From Bacteroidota bacterium (GTDB lineage Bacteria; Bacteroidota; Bacteroidia; Sphingobacteriales; Sphingobacteriaceae), in NCBI GenBank assembly GCA_023450085.1, contig JAEXHI010000021.1, positions 186,001 to 250,000 of the forward strand: a DNA stretch of 64,000 nucleotides. The letters run 5' to 3'. Of this stretch, positions 1 to 8,980 are shown piece by piece; the stretch's first letter is position 1; the number at the start of each line of letters is the position of its first letter. The notes below the pieces were generated by a model. It saw only the letters and a list, made by a program, of their open reading frames with translations. It did not search any database and was not told the origin of the DNA. A program made the translations under genes and the position numbers.

Positions 1-43
1 AACATGTTTCTTCCGCAATATTTTATTTTTCCCAGATCTAACA

Positions 44-2371
44 ATGCATTCTAAAGCCGCACCCCATTCGTTAACGGAGCTTATTGGGCATACCCAAAAA
101 TTCAACCATATTTACAAGCCTATCAAACTGAATTTGAGCAATGAAGAAGACGTCATTCAGTTTAATAAAATCATAGAAGAACAACCCCATCTACAGGTTT
201 TCGACACCATTAAATTACAAGTAAAAGAACTTGTAAAATGTTTGCAACCTTTTTTAGCATTAAACCCCGCAAATGTAGATGCAGCTGTTGAAAAACGTTT
301 TGCCGACATTCCCGAACATGAGTATGGTGTTTGGTTTTACTACCCCTGGTCAAACAAGCTAGTTCATCTTTTAAATGAAGAGGAATTTACCATTGTAAGG
401 ACCAACAGAAACAAGCATAAAATTACCGAAGAAGAACAACAGATCCTTGCCACTAAAAAAATTGGTGTGATGGGGCTATCAGTTGGGCAATCTGTTTCCT
501 TAACCTTAGCCATGGAGCGTGGTTTTGGCGAACTAAGAATTGCCGATTTCGACGAGCTTGACCTTAGCAATATCAATAGGATCAGGACTGGAGTACACCA
601 TATACAATTAAAGAAAACCGTAATTGTTGCTCGTGAAATTGCCGAAATAGATCCTTATTTAAATGTAGTATGCTTTCACGATGGAATTACCGAAGAGAAT
701 ATACAGCAGTTTCTTACTGAGGGTGGCAAACTAGACTTACTCATAGACGAGTGCGATAGTTTCGACATTAAAATTAATAGCAGGAAAATTGCCCGTGAAC
801 TTCAAATACCAGTATTGATGGAAGGAAGCGACCGTGGCACCATCGATATTGAACGTTTCGACCTTGATCCTCAACGCCCTATTTTACATGGCATGGTGGA
901 TCATTTGGACATGGACAAGTACAGTTCATTAACGACCTTTGATGAAAGGATACCTTATATTACTGCAGTTACCGGTTTAGAAACGCTCTCCCCTCGCATG
1001 AAAGCTTCAGCGGTTGAGCTAATGGCTACCATTTCTACCTGGCCTCAGTTAGCTAGCGCCGTTACCTTTGGTGGTGGCGTAAGTGCCGACCTTTCTAGGA
1101 AAATCTTATTAAATAACCTTAAAATTTCAGGAAGGTTCTTTTTAGATTTAGACGAGCTAATTGCCGACCCACCAACTGAAATTAAACCATCGGAGAATGT
1201 CGTAGAGAAGCAAGCATTGAGCATTGCTGACATTGAGACCTTTATTGAACAAAACAACCTTAACGATTGGGATAATACCGGCAAAGAATTATCTGAGCAA
1301 AGTTTGTTTCAATTAATAGAAGCTGCTAAAAAAGCACCGTCTGGTGGTAATAACCAACCTTGGCGGTTCCATTACCAAAACAAGCAGCTTCATTTGTTTC
1401 TGGAAGAAAGTGCAACGGGTGCCTATTTAGACCCTCAGCTTATTTCTTCTTATACTTCAATAGGTGCAGCTATAGAAAACCTGTTGTTAACAGCAGCTAC
1501 CTTAAACTTAAAGGTAAATTGGCAGCTCACCCCGCAGTTGGCCCCTAAACATCTCGCTATTTTCAGTTTTAGCGATAGCAATGGCCCAAGTGAACAAGAA
1601 AAGGTACTGCAAAAACAAATAGAAGCTAGACATACCAATCGGAAAGCACCACCTAAACAAGAGATTAGCGATGCCGATATCGATTACCTTAGTGGTCTTG
1701 TTCAACAAAACAGCGGCATTGAAATTACGTTTATAAAAGATCCCGCAAAGATAAATGCACTATCCAAAATAGCTACACAAGCTGATTTGCTTAGAATGTT
1801 TATTCCTGAAGCTCATGAAGATTTCATTACCCGTGAAATGCGATGGACACCAACCGAAGCTAATGAAAGAGAAGACGGCATAGGGATCCACACCTTAGAT
1901 TTGAGCAATAATGATCAGTCTGGTATCCGTATGTTACGCGACCGCAGGATGATTGATTTTCTAGAAAAAATTAAAGGTGGAAGTGCTTTCGGTCGCCTTT
2001 TGGCACAACAATTCAACACTTCATCGGCCATTGGATTAATTAGTATTCCCAATAACGACGTATCATCTTGGATAGATTGCGGTATTGCCGCAGAAAGAAT
2101 GTGGCTGGGAGCCACCAACTTAGACTTTCAAATACATCCCGTAAATGTTCCACTGATCTTTTTTTATAAAAATTCTATAGAGAAAAACTTAACTTTAGCA
2201 GAAGAAAAAAGAATTGAATTAACTAAAGCAGAAAACGAGTTAAATATTATTTTTGACGAGCCTAAAAACCAAATCCCTGCATTTATGTTTAGGATTTTTA
2301 AGGCAAGCGCATCTCCAGAAAGAACCATCAGAAAGTCGAACAATAAAATTTTCTCCATTGGAAGAGCATAA
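44..2371 (+). CDS. ThiF/E1-like adenylyltransferase fused to a nitroreductase domain (Rv1355c/MoeY-like)
   Basis: 775 aa, ATG start. The N-terminal half (about residues 135-300) is a ThiF/MoeB/E1-type adenylating domain: a Rossmann motif GVMGLSVGQSV, then ADFDELDLSNINR, and a DECDSFDIK acidic motif. No CxxC zinc pairs are visible. From about residue 425 a nitroreductase-like FMN domain begins with APSGGNNQPW and ends in the usual SAIGLIS..DCGIAAERMWLGA region. The same two-domain order is known from Mycobacterium Rv1355c (MoeY); its substrate is not established. It is the first gene of a plus-strand run: the next gene, an acyltransferase-like protein, starts inside its 3' end, and three signalling genes follow. 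A role in making or modifying a small molecule is inference. Confident in the domains, not in the reaction. Confidence 0.85.
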   Translation: MHSKAAPHSLTELIGHTQKFNHIYKPIKLNLSNEEDVIQFNKIIEEQPHLQVFDTIKLQVKELVKCLQPFLALNPANVDAAVEKRFADIPEHEYGVWFYYPWSNKLVHLLNEEEFTIVRTNRNKHKITEEEQQILATKKIGVMGLSVGQSVSLTLAMERGFGELRIADFDELDLSNINRIRTGVHHIQLKKTVIVAREIAEIDPYLNVVCFHDGITEENIQQFLTEGGKLDLLIDECDSFDIKINSRKIARELQIPVLMEGSDRGTIDIERFDLDPQRPILHGMVDHLDMDKYSSLTTFDERIPYITAVTGLETLSPRMKASAVELMATISTWPQLASAVTFGGGVSADLSRKILLNNLKISGRFFLDLDELIADPPTEIKPSENVVEKQALSIADIETFIEQNNLNDWDNTGKELSEQSLFQLIEAAKKAPSGGNNQPWRFHYQNKQLHLFLEESATGAYLDPQLISSYTSIGAAIENLLLTAATLNLKVNWQLTPQLAPKHLAIFSFSDSNGPSEQEKVLQKQIEARHTNRKAPPKQEISDADIDYLSGLVQQNSGIEITFIKDPAKINALSKIATQADLLRMFIPEAHEDFITREMRWTPTEANEREDGIGIHTLDLSNNDQSGIRMLRDRRMIDFLEKIKGGSAFGRLLAQQFNTSSAIGLISIPNNDVSSWIDCGIAAERMWLGATNLDFQIHPVNVPLIFFYKNSIEKNLTLAEEKRIELTKAENELNIIFDEPKNQIPAFMFRIFKASASPERTIRKSNNKIFSIGRA

Positions 2372-3074
2372 CTCAGATATAAAAAACATCAACTTCACGG
2401 CATTTAGGGCTATCAATGATAGAGCAGCCTGTATGCAGTTTGTTGAAGGACATAGGCGGGTATTGGAGATATTTGGGATTACTCAAATTACGTCAGCAAA
2501 AGCAGATTGGGTTTACAACCCTGATGTTTACGTAATGCTAGTGACCGATGCAGATACTGGAAAAGCCTTAGGCGGCGGCAGGATACATAAAGCAAACAGA
2601 AAGAATCCCCTGCCTATTGAAGAAGCCGTAGGCTATATGGATGATAAAATCTACAAAATGGTAGATGACTATACTGATGCTGGTACAGGGGAAGTAGCTG
2701 GTGTGTGGAACTCGTTCGAAATTGCAGGTTTAGGAATAGGAAGCTTACATTTGAGTACTGCCTGTGTGGCCTACTCTAAATTTATCGGTATCACCACCTT
2801 ATTTGGACTAGCAGCCCCTGCCACCTATAGAAACGTAGTAAGAGGTGGCTTTAGGGTAGTTACCGATTTGGGCAACAACGGTAAATTCTATTATCCTAAA
2901 GATGATATGACCGCTACGGTATTATTTAATCACGATATTATTGATCTTCCTTTAACTTTAGAACCTCAAAGAACCATTGCTTTTGAAATGAGGAGAGATA
3001 TTGTTTACAAAACGGAAATTACTTCTAAACAGGGCGATGCGGTAACCTTAACATTCGACCTATCCAGAACATGA
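2358..3074 (+). CDS. GNAT-like N-acyltransferase
   Basis: About 238 aa from a TTG at 2358, overlapping the end of the upstream gene by 14 bases. The frame stays open to a TTG at 2253, and the first ATG is at 2433, but that ATG would drop plausible N-terminal sequence (NINFTAFRAIND). The protein resembles the GNAT/acyl-homoserine-lactone-synthase fold: VYVMLVTDADTGKALGGGRIH in the central sheet and a C-terminal GLAAPATYRNVVRGGFRVV helix-strand, typical of acyl-CoA binding enzymes. It overlaps the following sensor kinase by 4 bases (ATGA), so translation is probably coupled. The pairing with an E1-nitroreductase protein upstream and a membrane sensor downstream suggests synthesis of a small acylated compound, which is inference only. 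Fold confidence is moderate and the start is uncertain. Confidence 0.7.
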   Translation: MEEHNSDIKNINFTAFRAINDRAACMQFVEGHRRVLEIFGITQITSAKADWVYNPDVYVMLVTDADTGKALGGGRIHKANRKNPLPIEEAVGYMDDKIYKMVDDYTDAGTGEVAGVWNSFEIAGLGIGSLHLSTACVAYSKFIGITTLFGLAAPATYRNVVRGGFRVVTDLGNNGKFYYPKDDMTATVLFNHDIIDLPLTLEPQRTIAFEMRRDIVYKTEITSKQGDAVTLTFDLSRT

Positions 3075-5200
3075 AAAAGGGTATTTTTTATAGGCTGTTC
3101 ATTATCATATCCATCCTGTTTATTGGGAATAGCATAAGCTACGCCAAATCGGAAATTGACACGCTGCCTTTTAAAACACAATATTACAAGGACGGCAGCA
3201 ATCAGCTGCATATTGATGAAATAGATAAAAAGGTATTTACTCCGGTACAGTCAGACATTTTTAACTTTGGGGTAGAAAACGCAACTTTTTGGTTAAAACT
3301 AGATGCTGAAAAGGAATTAGTCTTTAATAGAAATATCCTTTTGATAGAACAGGCCAGATTTTTAGCCGGTGAAATGTATTATCAAAAGCCCAACAAAAAG
3401 CCCCAACTAACTAAATCATTCAATTTTTTTAAGGATAGTAACAAAAAAGGTGCTCAAGGGATTGCCTATCTTTTGCCTGATACCATTAAAAAAGGCGATG
3501 CTTTATACCTTAAACTAAAATCTCACGAAGCTTTCATTACCAAGATTTCCATTGTTAACGAAAGTGAGTTACATGATAAATATGCCTTAAAGGATATCAT
3601 TTTTGGTATTTATACAGGAGTAATGTTAATCATGTTTGTTTACAACCTCTTCCTGTTTATCATTGTAAGAGACAGAAGCTATATTTTTTACGTTTTCTAT
3701 ATCTTTTTTACATGGTTAACCCAAATTTCCATTCAGGGGTACGGTTTAAAATACATGTGGCATGCCAACTCTCCAATTAACCACTATTCTGTAGTGCTTT
3801 ATTCCTTAATTGGACTTGTATTTGCCAGTTTATTTACCACTTCCTTTTTAAACACCAAGGTATTTGCGCCCCGAATACACAAGCTCATTAAAATATTCAT
3901 CATACTAACGGTTGCCAATATCTTGGTGCTGTTTGTGGCCGATACTTACGTAGGCTTTATCACCATGCAGTTAACCACGGTTTTAGGGGTGGTTATTGCT
4001 TTATCGTCATCATACTACGTTTATTTTAAAAAGCATTTTAAGCCAGCAGGTTTTTACCTTATCGCTTGGTCTATTTTATTAATTGGTGCCGTATTGTTCA
4101 TTTTAAAAGATTATGGGATTTTACCTTACAATACCTTTACTACCTACCTACTGCAAATATCATCGGCCATTGAAGTGATGTTGCTTTCATTTGCATTGGC
4201 CGATAAAATCAACTATTTCAAAAAGGAAAATGAAACTTCGCAAGCACAGGCTCTACAAGCTTCCTTGGAAAATCAGCACCTGATCAAAGAGCAAAATGTG
4301 CTACTCGAGAAAAAGGTTAAAGAACGTACCGAAGAAATAGAGAATACCAACCAAGCACTCAACGAAACGCTGAACAACCTAAAGTCTACCCAATCGCAAT
4401 TGGTAGATGCCGAAAAGATGGCTGCTTTGGGTCAGCTTACGGCGGGTATAGCCCATGAAATCAATAATCCAATCAACTTTGTTACGTCAAATGTAAAACC
4501 GCTACAACTGGATATTGATGATCTTAAAGACATCATCAAAAAGTATGAAGGAATTGACTTTGAAAAAGAGGTTAAACCTCAAATCGATGCCATTGAGGCC
4601 TACAAAAAACAAATAGATCTCGATTTCATCAATAATGAAATCACTTCTCTCCTTTCTGGAATTAGTGAGGGAGCAAAACGCACCGCTGAAATCATCAGGA
4701 GCTTACGTAACTTTAGTCGTGTTGACGAAACAGATATGAAAGCCATCGATTTAAATGAAGGGCTTTTATCAACCTTGGTATTGATCAGAAACACGCTTCC
4801 TGATAACTTAACGGTCATCAAAGACCTGGGCAACCTGCCAAAGGTAGAGTGTATGCCAGGAAAAATAAACCAGGTATTCATGAACTTGGTGTCAAATGCC
4901 GTACAAGCCATCAAAAGCAAAGAGGTTCAAGAGGAAGAAGAATTCCTAACCATAAAAAGCTGGTACGAAGATCAAAAAGTACATATCAGTATTAAAGATA
5001 GCGGCACAGGAATGACCGAGGAAGTTAAACATCGCATATTTGAACCCTTTTTTACCACAAAGGACATTGGCGAGGGCACAGGCCTAGGTTTATCTATTGT
5101 ATTCAGTATCATCGAAAAACATAAAGGACATATAGAAGTTGTTTCTAAAGTGGGTGAAGGAACCGAATTTATTATTACATTGCAGGTAAATACACTATAA
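3071..5200 (+). CDS. 7TMR-DISM sensor histidine kinase
   Basis: 709 aa with a signal peptide (residues 1-25). It has an extracellular 7TMR-DISM-type ligand domain (about 30-175), seven predicted membrane segments (about 180-385), a coiled coil with KKVKERTEEIENTNQ (about 400-440), and then a kinase core. The phospho-accepting His is in GIAHEINNPINF. The ATPase domain shows NLVSNAVQAI (N box), DSGTGM and GEGTGLGLSI (G boxes), so it should be active. DISM domains bind small molecules, often carbohydrates or other extracellular ligands. It overlaps the acyltransferase by 4 bases and is followed 15 bases later by a receiver-kinase hybrid, so the ligand may be linked to the products of the two upstream enzymes. 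That link is inference. Confidence 0.92.
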   Translation: MKKGIFYRLFIIISILFIGNSISYAKSEIDTLPFKTQYYKDGSNQLHIDEIDKKVFTPVQSDIFNFGVENATFWLKLDAEKELVFNRNILLIEQARFLAGEMYYQKPNKKPQLTKSFNFFKDSNKKGAQGIAYLLPDTIKKGDALYLKLKSHEAFITKISIVNESELHDKYALKDIIFGIYTGVMLIMFVYNLFLFIIVRDRSYIFYVFYIFFTWLTQISIQGYGLKYMWHANSPINHYSVVLYSLIGLVFASLFTTSFLNTKVFAPRIHKLIKIFIILTVANILVLFVADTYVGFITMQLTTVLGVVIALSSSYYVYFKKHFKPAGFYLIAWSILLIGAVLFILKDYGILPYNTFTTYLLQISSAIEVMLLSFALADKINYFKKENETSQAQALQASLENQHLIKEQNVLLEKKVKERTEEIENTNQALNETLNNLKSTQSQLVDAEKMAALGQLTAGIAHEINNPINFVTSNVKPLQLDIDDLKDIIKKYEGIDFEKEVKPQIDAIEAYKKQIDLDFINNEITSLLSGISEGAKRTAEIIRSLRNFSRVDETDMKAIDLNEGLLSTLVLIRNTLPDNLTVIKDLGNLPKVECMPGKINQVFMNLVSNAVQAIKSKEVQEEEEFLTIKSWYEDQKVHISIKDSGTGMTEEVKHRIFEPFFTTKDIGEGTGLGLSIVFSIIEKHKGHIEVVSKVGEGTEFIITLQVNTL

Positions 5201-5215
5201 AAACTAAACGGCAAA

Positions 5216-6295
5216 ATGAGTATACCTACAGTACGTGTCTTATACATAGATGACGAGGAAAACAACCTTCAAGCATTTAGGGCAAGTTTTAGGCGACAAT
5301 ATGAAATTTACACCGCGTTATCAGCTGCTGAAGGCCTCTTGATCCTACAAAATGTAGATGTGCATGTAGTAATTGCCGACCAGAAAATGCCAAATACCAC
5401 GGGGGTTGAATTTTTCAAAAGTATTGTAGAAACACATCCAGACCCCATACGTATACTCCTTACAGGTTACACCGATATTGAAGCCTTGGCTGACGCGATT
5501 AACCACGGGGATATCTACAGGTATATTACCAAACCGTGGAATGACCTAGAACTTCACAACTCAATAAAAAATGCTTACGATGCCTATAAAGCTAAAATAG
5601 ACCTTCGTAATAAAATGACTGAGCTGGAGAAAACTAATGATGAACTTAATAGGTTTATTTACAGTATTTCCCACGAACTAAGAGCACCATTGGTATCTGT
5701 AATTGGCATTATCAATTTGGTGAAGATGGAAGATCTGTACCACTCAAGCGGCGAATATTGGAGCTTAATTGAAACCTGTTCAAACAAACTAGACTACTAC
5801 ATTCAAAAAACCTTACAATACTATAAAAACACCAAAGATGTTCCTGACCATAGCGAGATAGACTTTAAGCAACTGGTTAACGAATTGATAGAGTTGCACA
5901 CCTATTCTGATAAGGATACCGGATTTAACGTAAATATTAATCAAAATGTTAAATTTGTAGGTGATGCGTTTAGAATTGAAGTGATACTTAGTAACTTGAT
6001 TTCCAATGCCATAAAGTATCAAAAAAGCAGTGAGCAGAACAAAACCGTAAACATTGAAATTGACGTTACCGATCACCAAGCAAACATCAATATCAACGAT
6101 AATGGAATGGGTATTCTTAAAGAACACTTGGAGAAAATCTTCACGCAGTTCTTTAAAAGCAAAATGCACCATGGTAGCGGCCTAGGACTCTTCATTGTAA
6201 AAGAAGCATTAAATAAGATTAATGGTACAATTAACGTTAGCTCAAATATAGAAGATGGTACCACCTTTAAAATAACCATACCAAATGCCAAATAA
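5216..6295 (+). CDS. Receiver-histidine kinase hybrid
   Basis: 359 aa. An N-terminal receiver domain carries the acidic pair DDE (12-14), phospho-acceptor Asp55 in VVIADQKMPN, Thr/Gly in LLTGYTD and Lys106 in ITKPWND. A short helix leads to a HisKA domain with His153 in ISHELRAPL and a HATPase domain with NLISNAIKY, NDNGMGI and GSGLGLFI. It is soluble, with no membrane segments. It sits between a membrane kinase and a lone receiver, so a phosphorelay from the 7TMR-DISM kinase through Asp55, or a second kinase input to the receiver at 6285, is plausible. The stop overlaps the next gene by 11 bases. No DNA-binding or enzymatic output domain is present in this operon, so the final output is unknown. 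Confidence 0.92.
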   Translation: MSIPTVRVLYIDDEENNLQAFRASFRRQYEIYTALSAAEGLLILQNVDVHVVIADQKMPNTTGVEFFKSIVETHPDPIRILLTGYTDIEALADAINHGDIYRYITKPWNDLELHNSIKNAYDAYKAKIDLRNKMTELEKTNDELNRFIYSISHELRAPLVSVIGIINLVKMEDLYHSSGEYWSLIETCSNKLDYYIQKTLQYYKNTKDVPDHSEIDFKQLVNELIELHTYSDKDTGFNVNINQNVKFVGDAFRIEVILSNLISNAIKYQKSSEQNKTVNIEIDVTDHQANININDNGMGILKEHLEKIFTQFFKSKMHHGSGLGLFIVKEALNKINGTINVSSNIEDGTTFKITIPNAK

Positions 6296-6704
6296 GACCG
6301 GAAAAGTGTTGCTGATTGACGACAACGATATTGACCTAAAAATCAATTATAAAATAATTAAGTTGTCTGGCTTTTTTGAAGAGATTATCTTATGTCAATC
6401 AGGTGAAGAAGGAATTGATTATATCAATAAAAACCTTAGCGAACCTGAGTTATGGCCAGATTTTATTTTACTGGATATACAAATGCCAGAAATGGATGGT
6501 TTTGAATTCCTAGAGATCTACAAGAATTTCCCAACGGCGTTTTTAGATCACTGCAAACTAGCTATCCTATCCTCTACCCTTGATTTTGGAGACATTAAGA
6601 AAGCAGAAGCGAACCCATTGGTGTTAAAGCTGCTTAAAAAGCCATTGTATCCTAACGAGCTACAAACCTTGTTGCATAAACATTCAACCTTATTGGGAAT
6701 ATAA
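6285..6704 (+). CDS. Single-domain response regulator
   Basis: 139 aa, a lone CheY-like receiver. The acidic cluster is IDDNDID (11-17), the phospho-acceptor is Asp64 in ILLDIQMPEMDG, the Ser/Thr switch is in LAILSST and the conserved Lys is in LKKPLYP. There is no output domain, so it would act by protein contact or as a phosphate shuttle. It overlaps the preceding hybrid kinase by 11 bases and is followed after 20 bases by a rho-independent terminator. It is therefore the last gene of the run that starts at 44. Receivers of this FFEEIILCQSGEEGIDYI type are common beside hybrid kinases in Bacteroidota. Confidence 0.92.
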   Translation: MPNKTGKVLLIDDNDIDLKINYKIIKLSGFFEEIILCQSGEEGIDYINKNLSEPELWPDFILLDIQMPEMDGFEFLEIYKNFPTAFLDHCKLAILSSTLDFGDIKKAEANPLVLKLLKKPLYPNELQTLLHKHSTLLGI

Positions 6705-6724
6705 CCTTATTATCAAATGATATG

Positions 6725-6763
6725 AAAGCCAGCTTAATCTAACGAAGCTGGCTTTTTCTTTTT
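6725..6763 (+). terminator. Rho-independent terminator of the 44-6704 operon
   Basis: An 11-bp perfect stem (AAAGCCAGCTT, 6725-6735, with AAGCTGGCTTT, 6745-6755), a 9-base loop and a TTTTTCTTTTT tract. The T tract is only on the plus-strand side, so it works for the signalling operon. The left arm holds the stop codon of the convergent lipoprotein gene, whose last codons lie in the loop, right arm and T tract. Confidence 0.9.
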
Positions 6764-7162
6764 AACCTTGCTTAAAGGAATTTCAATCTCCTGAAAAACA
6801 CATTCCTTATCAAGCATATTAAATTCTAAGGTTTCCAATAAAATACCTGTTTCAGTTTTTATCTCCAATTGATGCTTGCCTACGGTAACGTCTTTAACAA
6901 CAAACACATTGATCAAAGTCTCGGGCTTTTTCAAGTCCTTACAATCGCTTACAGGGCTCGGTCTATTGGTATTTACCACCTGAAGGGTACCACTCTCTTT
7001 ACCGTCAACCGAAAATTGCAGTTTTAAAGCAGCGTCACCTTTATACTTAAGGCCAATGGCGTACTGTCCAAGTTTTTTGTTAAAGTTGTCTTTGTCGCAG
7101 GAAGCGAGTAAAAAGAGCGCAGTAAGCACGAGAAAAATCGAGGCGTTGATTTTTTTTAACAT
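6734..7162 (-). CDS. Small exported lipoprotein, unknown function
   Basis: 142 aa when started at the ATG at 7162 (MLKKINASIFLVL), which gives a clean lipoprotein signal peptide with a lipobox LLASC. An in-frame ATG 33 bases upstream would add PRTTTNQTIT in front of the signal and is less likely. The mature part is a small beta-rich domain with ALKLQFSVDGKESGTLQVV, two further Cys residues (SDCKDLKKP and DKECVF) that could form a disulfide, and a Lys-rich end. No family is recognised. It is monocistronic and convergent with the signalling operon; its stop lies in the terminator stem of that operon. Likely anchored to the inner face of the outer membrane or to the surface. Confidence 0.75.
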   Translation of the reverse strand: MLKKINASIFLVLTALFLLASCDKDNFNKKLGQYAIGLKYKGDAALKLQFSVDGKESGTLQVVNTNRPSPVSDCKDLKKPETLINVFVVKDVTVGKHQLEIKTETGILLETLEFNMLDKECVFQEIEIPLSKVKKKKPASLD

Positions 7163-7540
7163 AGTGATGGTTTGGTTAGTAGTTGTTCGCGGCAAAGATG
7201 TACAATATTTTAAAAAAGGCCAATACTTAAAACTAAGTATTTGACAGAAGTCAAATAGATTTTACAAATGATATTGGGTAATTACTTTAACCTTCCTTCG
7301 ATTAAGAAAATACCTGCTACATATTAGGGTCAAATTTATTAGGCTATAATATATTTGCTACTATTCATTGCTTTGTCGCTTCGCGGACAAACTTTTATCA
7401 AGTAGTTTTTATTGCGTAACAAGTTAGGCCAATTTGTGCATCCCGAACAGGCCAAGGCCGATTTTAGTAGAACGAAGACGGTTTGCTAGGGCTGGAGATA
7501 GAGAAAAATCACAAATTGCTTATTCCGAACTCAAATTACC
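7163..7540. other. Intergenic region, nothing recognised
   Basis: AT-rich stretch between two minus-strand genes. No open frame of useful length, no clear terminator and none of the repeat modules found elsewhere were seen. It must hold the promoter of the lipoprotein at 6734-7162 and the end of the fixH/SafE transcript. Confidence 0.5.
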
Positions 7541-8239
7541 TTAATTACAGTTTTGTACCGTGCCGTAAGCACTATGTGTATGCGGCGACAAGAAAGGGAT
7601 GTTTAGATTAGAAGCTCTTAAAATAAAAAGTGCGCCCATAAATAAAGCAAACCACGGAATTAGCTTTTGACTATTGAACTTGAAGTATTTCTTCAAATAA
7701 ACACCGCCTAAAGAAATAATGAGCATTAATGGTGTAGTACCTAAGCCAAAAAGCAGCATAAACCCTGCTCCAGAGCCTAAATTTGCAGAACTAAGTGCCG
7801 TAGCTAAGGCCAAATAGACCATTCCACATGGTATTAGACCATTTAACATTCCAGCAAAGAATCCCCAAAAAGGCAGTTTAAATACCTTTCCCATCATTTT
7901 GCTTATGGGCATTAACAAGCGGTTTTGTAAACGTTGTAATGACGTTGCGTATTTTCCTGTGAGTTGTAATACGGTAAATATAATTAACCCTGCCCCTATG
8001 ATTAAGCTCAAGGTTTCCTGCTTTGCGAAAACCGAAAAGGTATTTCCTATCATCCCCACCAATAAGCCCAAAAAGGTATAAGTAGCTACCCTACCTAATT
8101 GATACAAGACCACTTGCAAAAGATTTCGCCAGTTATTTTGACCGTTTAAAGGCAGGCCCAATACAATTGGTCCGCACATTACCGCACAATGTACACTGCC
8201 TAAAAACCCCATCAAAAACGCAAGTGGCATTAAACTCAT
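7541..8239 (-). CDS. SafE/DsbD-like membrane protein of the cbb3 locus
   Basis: 232 aa with six or so membrane segments. The N-terminal FLGSVHCAVMCGP motif with paired Cys and the GMLNGLIPCGMVYLAL motif are typical of the sulfite-exporter-TauE/SafE or cytochrome-biogenesis (DsbD_2, UreH-like) family. Members of this family are regularly encoded with ccoGH and ccoS in Bacteroidota and proteobacteria and are thought to help with copper or thiol-redox steps of cbb3 assembly; the exact role is not settled. The start overlaps the stop of fixH by 4 bases (ATGA), so the two are co-translated. The C-terminal tail is His-rich (PHTHSAYG), compatible with metal contact. Confidence 0.88.
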   Translation of the reverse strand: MSLMPLAFLMGFLGSVHCAVMCGPIVLGLPLNGQNNWRNLLQVVLYQLGRVATYTFLGLLVGMIGNTFSVFAKQETLSLIIGAGLIIFTVLQLTGKYATSLQRLQNRLLMPISKMMGKVFKLPFWGFFAGMLNGLIPCGMVYLALATALSSANLGSGAGFMLLFGLGTTPLMLIISLGGVYLKKYFKFNSQKLIPWFALFMGALFILRASNLNIPFLSPHTHSAYGTVQNCN

Positions 8240-8664
8240 ATCGTGATTTCTTTTACAAACAGATAATCTTTACCATTAGATCGCCACTCCAATTTTAAGG
8301 ACCACAAGCCTTTATCTAGATGGGCAGCATCAATAATGATCAAATTTGCATCCCCTATCGTTTTACCTTTGCTAGTTACGTCCTTTTTAGCTTCCGATGG
8401 TCTCATTAACGTCAGCTGATAATCGGCAGCATCTTTCAACTGTAAAATGAGTTGACTTTTACTTATTTTAATTACCGGTGCCGCGTCGTCGTTTAGGGTA
8501 TTGCTTTTAGCATCATATTCCTTATCGTAGTTAATGCCTTTTTCGTAGTAATCATCTTCTACCAAAGCATCGTTACCGTGGGTTTTAAACATGTACACCA
8601 CCATACTGATGATAAACAGCATAAATGCCGCCATTCCTAAAACTATTTTTGTTCCCCAGTTCAT
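8236..8664 (-). CDS. fixH: FixH/CcoH family cbb3 assembly protein
   Basis: 142 aa. A single N-terminal membrane anchor (IVLGMAAFMLFIISMVVYMF) is followed by EDDYYEKGINYDKEYDAKSN, the hallmark of FixH proteins, and a small periplasmic beta domain ending in GLWSLKLEWRSNGKDYLF. FixH/CcoH is needed for assembly or stability of the cbb3 oxidase and associates with the CcoI copper ATPase pathway. It overlaps the SafE-like gene by 4 bases and lies downstream of ccoG, separated by 316 bases of repeat sequence, so it may be read from ccoG read-through or its own promoter. Confidence 0.92.
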   Translation of the reverse strand: MNWGTKIVLGMAAFMLFIISMVVYMFKTHGNDALVEDDYYEKGINYDKEYDAKSNTLNDDAAPVIKISKSQLILQLKDAADYQLTLMRPSEAKKDVTSKGKTIGDANLIIIDAAHLDKGLWSLKLEWRSNGKDYLFVKEITI

Positions 8665-8980
8665 TTTTTTTGTGATTAGTAGTTAGTGATTAGTGGCTAG
8701 TAGTTAGATAAATAGTTACCAAAATTCCCCTCTTCTAAGGGGGTGCCCAACGGGCGGGGTGTTTCTTTACTGTTTAATCGATGATTTGTTTAACTGGTTA
8801 ATTGTGTCCATTCCACTCCTGCATTGTTATTTTGATTGAACCATGATCCTTGTCATTCCGAGGGAAGTGTAACGACGAGGAATCTCTTTTTGTTATTCAT
8901 TGGTTTTGTTATACAGCGCATTTTGTTTAGTTGTTTATACACTTATTTATATAACTGAAAACTAACAACTGCCAACTGAA
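8665..8980. repeat. Repeat-filled gap between fixH and ccoG
   Basis: Holds a run of TTAGTG-like hexamers (about 8675-8706), one 45-bp element with two hairpins (about 8726-8763, CCCCTCTTCTAAGGGG then GCCCAACGGGC), part of the TTGTTTAACTGGTTAATTG module (about 8787-8807) and one 35-bp element beginning TGTCATTCCGAGGGAAG (about 8851-8888). All four recur elsewhere in the window. Confidence 0.7.

Noticed and set aside
4600..4920. Minus-strand open frame of 106 codons
   Set aside because: Antisense to the conserved kinase core of the 7TMR-DISM protein.
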